A stretch of DNA of 64,000 nucleotides from Thuidium tamariscinum (lineage: Eukaryota; Streptophyta; Bryopsida; Hypnales; Thuidiaceae). Where the stretch lies: contig OX344750.2 of NCBI GenBank assembly GCA_947034885.2, forward strand, positions 30,924,821-30,988,820, written 5' to 3'. A program made the translations under genes and the position numbers. Under the pieces are notes generated by a model. The model was not told the DNA's origin. It searched no databases and was given only the letters and a program-made list of their open reading frames with translations. Positions 1 to 11,789 of this stretch are shown one piece after another (within the stretch, counting starts at the first letter, position 1; each line of letters begins with the position of its first letter).

Positions 1-659
1 GATTTGCACTATGGGGGTGCAGAACTTGCAACCTTTTTTAGAGCCAAAATTATTCCTAATAATAAATTCAACTTATAATTTTCAACTTTGATTGATAATA
101 ATCTTAGATTTTTATTGTTGAAAACTTTTACCTCAAATAATATATAATACGACTTTCAAGAAGATTGAGAAATGAAGGGAAATGACTCATATTGACTTAT
201 AGTCCAACTCAAATACTTATTGAAAATACATTTTGTTGACCATTGCATCAATATTCAAAAAGTAGAGGGTCTAAAGTCTTTATTACATGTGGTTTGCTAA
301 CAATATAAATACATGGAGTGCTTCCCCTAGGTATATCTTATTCATTTCTTTTTAAACATCTTGTTCTAGAATGCAAGACTTCTTTTGTTTTATAATTTTA
401 TTGTGAAATGATGCATTGTTGGTGGTCTTTTTCTTTATTTGTGTATAATATTTTTTTCTTTAGGGTCCATTTTTATGTTTTGTTTAAATTCCTATGAATA
501 TGCCACCAATACTTCTAGAAACGTGTGCCATTGTCATTGCACTAGTTTTGAACACTTCATATAATTTACATTTGAAATATAAAGAATATCAATAAATTTA
601 CACTAAAGTCTTTAGAAAGAACCCAATAGTAATTATTAAGTCACATTTTTTCACTCTAG
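1..659. other. Gene-free AT-rich sequence
   Basis: No open frame of note, no terminal repeats and no clear regulatory motif seen. Confidence 0.5.
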
Positions 660-1864
660 TTCTACTACAAAATGACAACATCACGACTGTGGTTCTACTA
701 CAAAATGACTGCGTGTAACTGCGAAACAACTATTCAAAAGTTTAGTACTCTTTCTATGTCAATCCTTTTCAAATCTTCTAGCAAACTTGTCTATAACTTT
801 TGAATTAAGGCTCAAAATCCAAAACGGATTTTTGGAGGTGAAAGTGACAATGATCTTCTAACTTTCATCAGTTCAAAGTTTTTTGGAAAAAATTCATATA
901 CTATATTCCAATGAGGTTCAAAATATTATTTGTAATGCAATTCCTGCGTTTTACATATCCCACAAGCTTTGTCTTGCCAACTACTATCCCACTTCTATAA
1001 AAGGCTTGACATTTCTTCTATTCATACTCACACACTAAAATACATGGAATAATGCATGGTGTATGGTGTATGGTGTATGGTGTATTGTATAAGGTGAATG
1101 GTATATGGCATATGGTATATTATATTGTATGAATTGTATATGGTGTATTGCATGTGGTATATCATGCAATACAAAATTATTGTGTATGGTGTATTGTTGC
1201 AAAATTATGAATGTATTCATATGACTGTGAAGTGACTACTTCTCATATAATTATTAATATATATTTTTTGCACACATAGCCACAAAAAAAAATTGCATTT
1301 AACATTTTTGTATAGTGACTACATTACAACTGCAAAATGACTAAATAATGACTTTACAATGACTTTGACGTTAGCAACCTACGGATGATTCATAATACCA
1401 AATGACTACATAATGACTTCTACGTGACTTCTACGTGACTCTGACGTCAACAACGTACGGATGATTCATAATATCAAAATGACTACGTAATGACTTCCAC
1501 GTGACTCTGACGTGGATGTCCACATCAGCAGGATTCCAACTTGACAATGACTCCATAGTGACTGCAAAGTGACTCTGAAATTTGGTGACGTCATGCTACT
1601 TCTCCAAAATTTTGGAGTGGAATGGGCAACTGCCCACAATTTTTGAACAACTGCCCAAAAATCACAAGTGCCACGTAGATCTTATCATCCTTTTTTCATC
1701 CAAGTGTGTGATAATACACTAAGCTGCACTGTAGTCACTACCTTGTCCACAATGACTGCAATGGTGTGTAGTCACTTTGTAGTCATGAAAGAGTGGAATG
1801 ACTCTTGTGCAGTCACTCTGCAGTCATTTTTTGCAGTCACGTTTTTGGGTTTTTTTTTGTAGTG
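660..1864. mobile_element. CACTA-like non-autonomous element with subterminal repeats
   Basis: The right end is TTTTTTTTTGTAGTG (reverse CACTACAAAAA, the plant CACTA terminus) at 1850-1864. The left end is probably one of two TACTACAAAATGAC copies near 664 and 695. Between about 1310 and 1850 the motif AATGACT or AGTCAC recurs more than a dozen times, with a repeated block (ACGGATGATTCATAATA at about 1381 and 1453), as typical of CACTA subterminal regions. A matching 3-bp target duplication was not seen. Confidence 0.5.
1050..1195. repeat. TATGGTGTATGG-type minisatellite
   Basis: Irregular runs of TGGTGTA and TATGGTATA, lying within the CACTA-like element. Simple sequence, no coding potential. 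Confidence 0.8.
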
Positions 1865-1922
1865 TACCTCAACATTGTTGCAGCTGTCGTTTGAAGCCCG
1901 CCCAGGTACCAAAGCCACTAGT

Positions 1923-2894
1923 TCAGTCCCGGGCCTTGCCTTTTCCTTGCTCCTCAATTTCTATCCCCTCCCCCTCCAATGCTGCCAATGATAATGGTTT
2001 GGAGGGGTTGGTGGAACACTTGGCTCGAACATGCCCTGATTTACCACATCCCTAGCATCTCCCTTGCCTTTGATACTCCAAGCGTTCCGCAACGGTCTTT
2101 GCCATTGCAGTCGTTCCACGAATAGCATCGATCTCCATAGGAACCAGCCCTAAATGTACTAGAGTAGGTTGAGGTCACCCAACATGGTCACACAAAGTAG
2201 AAGAAGACCCAAGAGGGCGCCGACCTTGATGGCGAGACCACAACCGCTCATCAATTCTAGAGGCCATTGCCATCCATTCATGGAGCTTGCATGGTTGTTT
2301 TTCTGCTGTGGCAATCGAGTCAAGAACCTCATCTTTGAGCCCTCCTCGGAAACGAGCCACCAAACTTGCCTCGTTCCAATCAACTTGCGTTGCGTGCTCA
2401 TTGAATGTTGAGATGTAGCTTGCCGCCGATCCGGTTTGTTTGATCCTCCCAAGGTGGTCTTCAACGGTGCTTTTCCGATCAATTTCACCATAAATCGCAA
2501 TCCCTGCCTCTCTAAAGGCATCATAATTGGTTAGTAAATCATGATGACGGCCCTCATCCAATGCTTGTAAAATCGGTATAGCCCAATTTTGTGCCACCCC
2601 GGTCATGTAAGACAAGGCATATGCTATCTTATCCTCATCAGACCGATATGTCCGAAGCTTGCCTCAGAAAACCAACCGGAGTTGCAAGAACCACCTATAT
2701 ACTTCTCCACCCTTCTTCCCTGAAAACTTCTCGGATGGTGCTACTTTTGATTCCCTACCTACCATTTCTAGACCATTATATCCTTCTGTTCTCTCATAAC
2801 CATGCTCCCCCGCCCGCATAGCTAACGAGGGAGGTGTAGTCATAGAAATTATTTGGAAAAAAGCATAGTGCTTAATTTTTGGTAATTTTTCCAA
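1923..2894 (-). pseudogene. Broken gypsy-type retrotransposon gag
   Basis: One minus-strand frame runs from about 2894 to a stop at 1923-1925 and is interrupted by in-frame stops at 2664-2666, 2175-2177 and 2052-2054. It reads as a Ty3/gypsy-type gag: a FSGKKGGEVYRWF start of the retrotransposon gag domain, ALSYMTGVAQNWA, then YISTFNEHATQVDW and a FRGGLKDEV segment, a VPMEIDAI linker and a CX2CX4HX4C zinc knuckle at about 2013-2056 whose second position is one of the stops. Protease, reverse transcriptase and integrase do not follow; a CACTA-like element end lies at 1864, just beyond. The copy is dead. Family assignment rests on the domain order and knuckle. Confidence 0.75.
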
Positions 2895-3976
2895 TTTCCA
2901 GCACTTGGATCTATAGTACTTGGGAGGTTAATGTTTGGCTTTTATCAATAGGAATTGACTTCGTGGTGTTTTATCATCAATAGTTGAAAAATAGATGTTT
3001 AACAAGGGATGAATGTTATTGAGTCTTGGGAAGGAATCTATTGTCTAGTGGTTGTGGTAGTTAGCTATTGATTTTCAGGTGAAGTGGAGCGGAGGAGGAC
3101 AATGGTACTCAGTCTGGAAGAGAGTCTAGAGCTCCTATGGCAGGGAGGCCGACAATGTATGTAGAACGATAGATCTTGTGTTAGCGCTGTGTGTGTGTGA
3201 GGAGGAGTTGTGGTGTCTATAGTTCTTGTGTTAAATCGAGTGTGCTGGAGCAATAGTTTTACCGAAAGGAGGCTGTGGAGATGAATGAGAGGATCAATTG
3301 TAATTTTCAGTGATGAAATACAATCGGAGTTGAATTGCAAATTTGGTGTTTAAGTATGTTGTGTGATGGAGTCTATTGTCTATTATACTGGATTTGAGGA
3401 ATTTTGTGTAAATGAAATTAATTGTCTTACAATGGGATGTCAATTGTGGTATGTATGGAGTGTTGAATTGCTATTGTGAGAATCTATGGTAGTGGATGTG
3501 CTGAATGATGTATGGAACCATAGTAGATATGGTTGGTGGATGTCGATAGACCTATAGGTTGTTGTTTTGCAATTGTGCATATCTGATGAGATGGCTAATA
3601 TGAAATAGATCTATAGAATCAGAGAAAGAGAGAGCATCCTATAGTTCTGAATTGTTGTATACCATTGAGAGTTCTATTATAACTGTGAGATTATTTGAGA
3701 GAGACCGATTGGTGAATTAAAGAAAAGGAGATTTGGTGAATCAATTGGTGTTAGAAGACATGCTGGGACATTGGAGCAATGGTGATGCAGTCCAGCTTCA
3801 AAGAGAATCAATTGAAGATTATGCTGGTTGGAATTGGAGAAAGCTAGAGCTATAGAAGAAAGATTCAAAAGTTGGCTAAGTGTCCCTGTCTCAATTATAA
3901 TATAGCTATGGGTTATGTCTATTGTGAGATTGGGATTGAGTGTTTTCCTCATTTTCTATTGTACAATCCTTAGGAA

Positions 3977-4267
3977 TTAACGGCAATAATCACCCTTAGA
4001 TTTATTTATTGGCCGATTCCTTCCTCCCTGTGAACGAACTCTACTATAGGTATTTTCAATAGTTTCCATGCTATTAAAATATCCATCTACAGGAGGATTG
4101 GTCGATAGTGGTGGAATGGCTAATTTGGAGATTTGTTGTACAAGATGTAGGATGGCTGCTTGAAACACCAATTGAATTTGTTGTTGTATGAAAGCGGCCC
4201 ACTCAGGTCCTGGCCCTTCCATTCTCAATGATCGTCCCTCTATAGCTGAAGCCTCTGGATCCATCAC
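3977..4267 (-). pseudogene. Possible N-terminal gag fragment
   Basis: A 96-codon frame starting MMDPEASAIEGRSLRMEGPG with a glutamine-rich helix (EWAAFIQQQIQLVFQAAIL) resembles the variable N-terminal part of plant gypsy gags. It has the same strand as, and lies upstream of, the gag at 1923-2894, but 1.1 kb of unrelated sequence lies between. It could belong to the same element after an insertion or to another one. Confidence 0.25.
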
Positions 4268-4269
4268 TT

Positions 4270-5930
4270 AACAACTAATTCTTAATTACCAAGATAACGG
4301 TGTGAATAAGTTGCAATCCTTCATAGGATCACGTTATTGTTTTCAGCTATAGACCTACATGCAAGGGATTGAGCCTCCCATGCAATCATTTGTGCAATAT
4401 TTTAATAGCAACCATTTAAAACAACCCAGCCACAACAATATGGAAGGTTATTCATAAAAATTATTCTGCCTCGGTTATCTAAATATTCCGCATCACTCAT
4501 TTAACTATTCCGCATTATTCATATCAAATACCCAACATCATACTATGCAATATTCCGCATCCGCATTACAATGACGAAGTAGCCAAAAAAACCTGATAGA
4601 AGAAACATTGACTTGGAATCCGGCACCAACTGTACGGATCAAGGAACGCAAGTCTGGTCGGCTCTGCAAGTTGCAACGACTGAGCGCCGAACTGTCAGCA
4701 CAACCTCGGCGCAAGGAGGACGGACATCCCTCCATGGTCAAGTTGCAATTCTTCAATCGAAACAGATTCTGGAGCACCACCTTTGAGCCAGAATAATTGC
4801 TTCAACCCCGAGCAACGTCATGCATCAAGCTAACTTAGGAGCAACCACATGCATCTAATTTTATCAAATCTCTACACCATCCGGAGCGTGGACAGTATCA
4901 TGACGTCACATAATGTTATGGATTGGGTTTGAGATCAAATTACTATCAATGCTCCGTTCCAATTCCTCACAAATTTATTTCAAGCAAATTGATCAACGAT
5001 CCTTTCTTTCTCTCCAAGATCCCTCCAATACTCTAGAGACCTCAAAGACATGAATGGTACATTAGTTAATAAAATGTGACGTGAAGGACAAAGCTCCCTT
5101 CACTGAGCTTTAAGAGAGACGACGACCCACTGACCTAACCGCCACGGTTCATAACTACCCATTGTAACCTCCCTCCCTTAGTAGTTAGTCCAGTTGTTAC
5201 GACTTGGTTGTAACAATAAGTAAGCTATCATTTATTATAATGGCTTACTAATCTTAAGAGAATATATAGTGTGTAGAGGGGTTACCAAGTACTAACTCCT
5301 TCAAACATGGCTTATTCGGGGGGACAAAGTGAAGGTCAAGTCTAACATACACTAAAATTGATTGCTTATCATCCAAAAATTAGAGAAGAGGGGATACTTG
5401 GAGGGTTGCAAGAGATGTTCTAAGGTAACCTTGGAATGCTCACTCATTTGTTGAGTTAGGTGGATGATGAATGTTTTGAAAATGGGAAACTTTTCCCAAT
5501 TCTAGTGGAAGCATCCAAAACTATCAATATAAGCAATTCAGTATAGTTTGAGACATCTTTTCCTAAAAATTATATATATTATAATATTAGCAAGTGAAAA
5601 TCATCAAAATTTATAAAGAAAAATTAGATTTTTTGGATGTCATATGTAATTTTTGTGATATTTGAAAGTGATGGCTCCTTTTATCACTAAAACTATGACA
5701 TAGGTGGATACAAATTTGAAATCTACCAAAAAAATAGTAGCCAACAAATCAAAGTTAAATATGTGTCCTTCAAATGTGTTAATGAATTAAAGTTAAGCAT
5801 TTAGAGAACACATTATCTAAAGTCTTTAGACACAATTAGATGTAGTCTAGGATACAAAAATGAAAAAAATGCACTAATGGGTGTTTCACCCTAAACCTCT
5901 AAAGGATCATAAGGCTACCAAACACTTACT
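4270..5930. other. Gene-free sequence, possible decayed LTR segment
   Basis: No convincing gene. The stretch about 5160-5290 has a TGTAACCTCCCTCCC start and repeated TTGTAACAATAAG-type sequence with a TATA-like AATATATAG, as in plant LTR promoters, but no partner LTR was found. Confidence 0.3.
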
Positions 5931-6300
5931 ATTATTTTTTTGGTTTGCTGACCAATGGTTATGTGGCCTTTCTTTCAAGGAGGTTTTGAGTTTCTTGGCT
6001 ATTTCATTTTAGAGGGTGGGAAGGGGAAAAATAGACTAATTTTGAGTGTATAATTTGTAATATGCAAGTTCTATATATATTGACCATGCATGATGAATGA
6101 AATGATGTATTAAAACATTGTAGCATTGATGTGAATGGCTATGATTATAGTTTGGCACTTATAGATACATTTTTTTCTTTGATTTTTATCTTTAGGCTTA
6201 TATTTGTTCATTTCTTTTGTAGGTAATTGGGCATTAAATTGCCTACAAAAAAACATTGCCATCAAAAGCTTGACTTTTTGCAACTACATTTATAGAAAAT
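5930..6300 (+). repeat. Dispersed repeat, copy 1 of 2
   Basis: Diverged match to 26775-27090, sharing ATGTGGCCTTTCTTTCAAG, a TTTTGAGTGTATAATTT stretch and TGATTATAGTTTGGCA-like sequence, in the same order and orientation. Type unknown. Confidence 0.5.
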
Positions 6301-6418
6301 TTGAAATGTGAACCTAATTTATCCTTAAGATGGAAAGTATTCTTCTAGATTGATGATGTGAGAAAAATCATATATAAAATATTATATGGAAGAATATTTT
6401 GGAATTGATTTACAAATA

Positions 6419-6991
6419 CTACCTCCATCCCACTAAAAAGCTCCAAATCAAGTAGAATTTTTGTCCCACTAAAAAGCTCCATTTTTTAAATTTCAACCAT
6501 TTAGTAAGTGTTTGTTGTGTTGAACAACCTCGTGTAGGACAAGTATAACAATCTTGGAGCATTATTTTGGCCTTGCAAGCTTGGTCTTGCTCATATAAGG
6601 CACTTTTTACTGATTGCTTTTACACATAGTAATATTGACAATGCATTTAGTGATCACTTTGGTACTACGAAAATTTGATCATAAAATGACCTAGTATTTT
6701 TGGAGGGGATATTTAGGTTAGGGAACATGTTTCTAAGATCCCATTGTTGCCACCACATTTTAAATCATCTAAAATGATAGAATTGGCGGCATTCACAAAA
6801 TATGCTCAAATACCACACTTTCTACATGAATTTTGGGTGCCTAAGTAGCAACACCAAAGCTAAAGATTTTGCATAGATCTAAAAGATGGTTTACTTGTTC
6901 TTGAATGCATGACTTTGTGGCACTATGATTGAAATTATAGTTAATCCCTCAAGATACATGTTTTTCAAGCTTTTTAGTGGGATGGAGGTAG
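6419..6991. mobile_element. Stowaway-like MITE, 573 bp
   Basis: Terminal inverted repeats CTACCTCCATCCCACTAAAA (left) and its complement ending GGGATGGAGGTAG (right) are flanked by TA on both sides (6417-6418 and 6992-6993). This is the plant Stowaway type of Tc1/mariner MITE, whose ends read CTCCCTCCGT. A second copy of the terminal motif (GTCCCACTAAAAAGCTCC) lies just inside the left end. No transposase. Confidence 0.8.
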
Positions 6992-7990
6992 TAAAGTTGT
7001 AGACTTTGAGTTTTAGATTTCATTTATATGTTTAGTTCACCAATAACATCACCAATACTTTTTTATAAATTAAAAAAATTAAATTGCTTCTAAATTTCAT
7101 TCCAAATAAAATATAATAATTTATTTGAGTAAAATTTGTAGGAAGGGATTTGAAATGAAGTTTTCTTGACGTAATGAATTTTTTTGAATTTTTTGAATTT
7201 TTTGAATCTATGACCACATTTTTGCAAATTTAGTTTTGAACTAGAGTCAATGCAATGCTAACTTGGTCAACTTCTTAACATACTTGTATATTTATAATTT
7301 TAGAACAATATATGTACTGTAGTAACACCAAATGCAACCATTAGATAGAAAATCAACTTGATAGAATATCTTTGTTGAAGGTGGAAACTTTACTATATTT
7401 TATGAAAATTGCAAACTTCATCATTTCCTATCAAGTTTCTCAAATGTTTTCTTTTTTAGGCGGGCACAAAGAATAGACCTTTTCAAAACTGAGCCATATG
7501 GAAACTTCAGAGATATTACAAGAAATAAACCAATTTGACCTTCAAAATATTACTACATTGGAATGACACATATGATGTATTATTGAATTTGAATAAGAAA
7601 AACTATTTATGAAAAATTACCCCCTAAAAATTAACATCCAAAAATTGACCAAAAGTTGGAAATTCACTTAGTTTCTAGATATGGGAAACTTTGGACTAAA
7701 TACAAATTTTCATTGTTATATATTGTGTTTATGATTCATGAGTTGTATTTAGAATTATAGAGATTTTACAAGAAGGATAATTTGGATATAATATATGAAT
7801 AAAAGTTGTAGACTTTGATTTTAAGATTCCATATAATTAGATTCAATAATACATCACCAATATTTTTCTATAAATTTTGAAAGGAAAATTTCTAAATTTC
7901 CTCTAAATTCAATTACAAATAAAATATTGTCGTTTTTGTGTAAATTTTGATGGAATAGATATGAAATGAAGATTGTTTATTACAACATTT
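6990..7990 (+). repeat. Diverged direct duplication (about 6.99-7.20 and 7.80-7.99 kb)
   Basis: AAAGTTGTAGACTTTGA followed by CACCAATA and TATAAATT motifs occur at 6993 and again at 7803 with the same order of flanking sequence. A related pair, ACTAGAGTCAATGC with ATATGTACT and CTTGATA, occurs at 7240-7365 and 8496-8615. These suggest several copies of one old element. Confidence 0.5.
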
Positions 7991-8176
7991 GTGCAATTGG
8001 GATTGGCAAGTTTTAATTTCACAAATAAATTCTTAACAATTTAGTATTTGAATCATTCTCTACTTTTCACTTACAATTTCTTTCCTATTTATTGTACAAT
8101 TCCAAATGATTTGAAAATTTTCAAGCATGTATCCGACTTGCCTAAGAAAATGGATCCAAAGAAGCACTACCATTTT

Positions 8177-9112
8177 GGACTTTTTTTCATGCAAATGTGA
8201 ATTTGTAAAGTGTAGCTACCCAATTTTTTGTATGGCCAAAAAAAAGGATTTTGGTCAATTCAAATGCTCATATCAATCTTGTAATCCACATGGTAGAAAT
8301 TTCTGAAATTTTTTTGTCATATTTTCAAACCAATATACTAGAAGACCCTACAATTTCATATGTCTAAACAATATTTTCCAATAATTTGGTACTTGTGCTA
8401 GAAATGGCAGTTTGGGAGGGTTTTGGTGAAAACGTAGTCAAAGAACTTTAGGGGTTAAATCTATGACCTTGTTGTTGCACATCCCATTCTAAACTAGAGT
8501 CAATGCTATATTGACTTGGTTAACCAATTGACATACTTCGACCTTTGTAATTTTATAAAAATATGTACTTTAGTTACTTCAAATTTAACCATCAGATAGG
8601 ACAAAAACTTGATAAAGTATCTCCACAAATTAAGATGACTTTTATCCAAGCAATAATGGAAAAAAATTGCTTTCCCATTTGTACATTGTTCAAAAATTGG
8701 ACTTCAAAGTGCTTTAGGTTAATATTGTAGATTCTAAATGGCCTTGACAACATCACTGACATCAACTTCAAACTAGAGAGAGAGAATTTTGTTGAATTTA
8801 TCAAAGAAGTCTCATCAATTAGATTGCCATTTATTAAATCCCTAAATTTTTTGATTTCTTTTTTCACAAAAATACTGCAAAACTCCCATTTCTGAGTACA
8901 TGTATCAAATTTTGAAAAAACTCCATTTGTAGGCACATGTAACCATAGGATCTTCTAGTGTGCTAGTTTGAGAAGATGTAGAGATGTTTTAGGATTTTTC
9001 ACCGTATGGATTGCAAGATATTAGCATTTGAATTGACAAAAATCTTTTTTTTGCCTACATGAAAAATAGGGCAATTGCACTTTCTAAGGTGTCATTTTTA
9101 TGAAAAAAGTCC
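8177..9112. mobile_element. Long inverted repeat, probable MITE or foldback element
   Basis: Arms at about 8177-8365 and 8936-9112 are inverted copies: GGACTTTTTTTCATG at the left mirrors ATGAAAAAAGTCC at the right, and a GCATTTGAATTGACAAAAAT-type core occurs in both. No TSD is clear. Confidence 0.55.
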
Positions 9113-9377
9113 ATGTTGGAGGTGCTTCTTTCATTTTCTTTTTAAATATGATTGTTGTGAATTCTTGGATCATTTACAATGACTTGAGTTTCAAATTCCT
9201 AACAGATCCTATTACCCATTTGTCATTCCAAATGAAATTGGCAAAAGTGTTGACTTTGAAATGACTGGGTAGAGTAACAAGTTTTCTGAGTTTTGCCCCC
9301 CATGTAAGGTGGGTACACCTAAAAGCACCACTTTTGGGTACTGTGCCTAGTTACTATTACTTGTTTGTTCAAATTTT

Positions 9378-9482
9378 CATATAGACTTCTTGGCAAGTGA
9401 AAGCACATTCCAATGCACCAAAAAACATAGCATTTGGATAGAATATACAAAAGTTATCAAGGTTCAAAGTTCGTTTCTAAAA
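9378..9482 (+). repeat. Dispersed repeat shared with 24.6 kb
   Basis: GTGAAAGCACATTCCAATGC and AACATAGCATTTG recur at 24600-24645 in the same order. A nearby motif AAGGTGGGTACACCTAAAAG (about 9307) has an inverted counterpart near 24765. Confidence 0.7.
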
Positions 9483-9520
9483 GTGCCAAATAGGTACATA
9501 ATGGAATTAAAAAATGTACA

Positions 9521-9712
9521 TTGGCTATAGATGGCACTAATAGGTTAGGTGCGCTTTCTGGTGTCCCTGCCTTGTGTGCAACACATGAACCCTGGTCTAT
9601 GGAGAAGACTAGGAAATTGTGTAAAGTTTGCAAGAGAAAAATTTCATACATGTGCTCAGGATGCAAAGGAATTCATCTCTGTGAATACCCTTCCTACTGT
9701 AAGTTAGTAGTC
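9521..9712 (+). pseudogene. Possible piggyBac-type transposase C-terminal cysteine-rich tail
   Basis: The open frame ends with RKLCKVCKRKISYMCSGC, then a further LC and a final C: spacing CxxC-x7-CxxC-x5-C-x5-C with a Tyr two before the third Cys. This resembles the zinc-binding tail of piggyBac-type transposases (CxxC..YxCxxCxxxLCxxxC). The preceding residues (HEPWSMEKTRK) also sit where such proteins have a basic linker. No DDD catalytic core is visible upstream; the preceding 500 bp is AT-rich repeat. The presence of TTAA-flanked elements elsewhere in the window supports the idea but does not prove it. It could also be another small zinc-ribbon exon. Confidence 0.35.
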
Positions 9713-9829
9713 ATTGGTCTTTGCTACTGTGATCTCCAATTGGAAGATAATAATTACTTTAATTCTTGTTTACTGTATTCCGAAGTATGCTTTGAGCTCC
9801 AGCTACGGTGTTGGATTAGCTGCTAGATG

Positions 9830-11779
9830 CCTTCGAGCTAACTTGAGGCATTTCGATTGCGAATATGAATTCAGAATTTGCAAAGCATTTCATGCGAGGA
9901 ACATAAAAAATTTCAGTGTTTTCCCAAGTGACCGAGCAAGGACTGTTCGATTCGCCCCGGCCCTGTCAGGGAGGGGTTTATCATGAAACCCTAATCGCTC
10001 CTTCAGTGCCCTGTTGCGGGAGGTGAAGGACTGTTCGCCGTGGCATTTTGTTAGCGGTCATTTCTCTTACCAGTGAGGGAGTGACCTGCTGGTGAACGAA
10101 TTGCGGCAACTGCTTCCTCAGGACGAAATGAATTGTACCCGGAAGACTCCAGACTTGTTCAACATTTCCGACGTTCAAAACTTCCAAGCAGGTGCTTCAC
10201 TACCATTGCTCTTCGCGTTCATTTCTTCCGCTGTTTGCATTAATTGAGAAAGAGAACACAACGAGGAAGATTTCGAAGAAGACGGGAAATGCCTTGCAGA
10301 CGATGCTGACTGTGTGCTAAGTAGTGGACGTGTTTTCCAGACAAGTGCCTTGTGAACAATGTGAGTGCCATCTGCGCTGAGGAGAACTCGCTGGTATGGC
10401 TTCGTGACAGCTCGATACTGGGGACAATGGATGCTCAGATGTAGGGGGAGAATAAGTAGGCAACGCAGTCAGTGAATCTGTGGGAAACTTACTGAGCCAT
10501 GAAAAAGGTACGTCAATTGGGCTTTTGCATTAGCGTTTGCAGTGTGATTGTCCGAGTCATTCAGCTTCGCTTCACCTTTACTGTGCAGGCAGCCACTTCT
10601 TAGGTTGCTGAGAAGGAGGCACTTGAGTCACTCCAGCGTGGCTCCATTATGAATTGTGCATTTTCTCCATTTTGTCAACGGTGCTTTTGGGAATCTGGAG
10701 AAACGTCATTCCAAATTCCGCAAGTTCTTGATTGTTGTCATAGATTCCGAACTTTGACTGACGAACTTGGTTGCGGCAGGCGTCAGTGGAGCGGGATATG
10801 TCGCTTCTTCTTCTGCAGTACGATGTGCTCTTCGTGAAGGTACATGACTTGGAGGAATTTTTCGGTCTCTTCAATGACAGCACCGTCCTATGTGAGTCTC
10901 TTGTGTCTGAAATTCGACTTCAGCTCATGAAGCTGAACTGTCGGAAGAGAATTTCAGACCTCAATGTGAGTTCAGCAATGTCCATGGTCATTGTCATGTT
11001 CACGAGTAGATAGCAATGTACATTTCAGGGTAATGAGCTCCCGTGGTCTCATTCTGTATCTCAGTGAACGTAGTAATTGGTTGTGTTCTGCACTCCAGCG
11101 GTTTCAAAAGGTGAGAGCAGTCATTGGTGCTCACCATGTCATCTTTTGTATTCTGGTTCCCCTCCTGTCATTTTCCCAATTTGTTTGTGTTGTTTTCCAC
11201 ATGTGGATCACTATCAAGGAGCTTGTAGAAACGTGGACATGACTTTCTTGTTCTCATCATGTGCACTGTATCGTATATGCAGGTCCATAAGAACATGACC
11301 TGGAAAGCGTGTGGAATAGAATGTTACGTGAATGTGCTTCATTCAGTCTCTAGGTATGATCGTTTCTGTTCATCAGGCGGAGAGAATCGATGCTGCAGCA
11401 AGAAAGTGATTTGTACCAAAGAGTTGGGATGCAAGCTCCGACTTCCCATATGAATATAAGCTTTCAATTGAAGTAGAGTAATGTTCTGCTTCCACTGTTC
11501 CCCTTTTGCAGACGCCGGGCTGCCCAACTGCATTGTTTCCGTAACACTGTTCATAGATCGTGAACAGTGTGTCCACCTTCGGTCAGCAACACTAGTCGCA
11601 GCCCGCTTTCTCCGACGGTGCCCGGTCCGACGTTTAAGGGTTAATGTGTTCGGGTTTTCAGGATTGGATCAATTTGATGTGTTTCTGTCCACAGGTTCAA
11701 TTCTGAGGTCCATTCCGGCGTTGTTCTTTGTGATGTTCTTCTTAGTAACAGTTAGTGTGAATTGATTTCTGTAATGCAG
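9830..11779 (+). promoter_or_regulatory. GC-richer leader region upstream of the PPR gene, exon-like patches
   Basis: Base composition changes at about 9.83 kb from AT-rich repeat to mixed sequence. A telo-box-like AAACCCTAA lies at about 9984. Several splice-like signals are visible: donor ggtacgtc near 10507 with acceptor ctgtgcag near 10590, acceptor gcggcag near 10780 followed by an open stretch reading ASVERDMSLLLLQYDVLF, and acceptor gtaatgcag ending at 11779. No continuous reading frame joins to the PPR gene upstream of 11780. I infer promoter plus 5' leader exons; coding remnants of another gene are possible. Confidence 0.35.
11610..11644. mobile_element. Possible right end of a TTAA-type element
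   Basis: The sequence CCCGGTCCGACGTTTAAGGG is followed directly by TTAA (11641-11644). It resembles the right end of the TTAA element at 52884-53615 (GGCCCGGCGTTTCAGGG then TTAA). No matching left end was found, so it may be the only surviving terminus of an old insertion in the leader of the PPR gene. Confidence 0.3.
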
Positions 11780-11789
11780 GCAGATAGTG

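Noticed and set aside
5160-5290. LTR-like promoter sequence
   Set aside because: No second LTR, primer-binding site or coding region in the same orientation.
7617-8458. Possible TTAA element from TTACCCCCTAAA to CTTTAGGGGTTAA
   Set aside because: Only the right end is convincing; the left flank is TTAC and inner bases of the ends do not match well, and it overlaps the inverted repeat at 8177.
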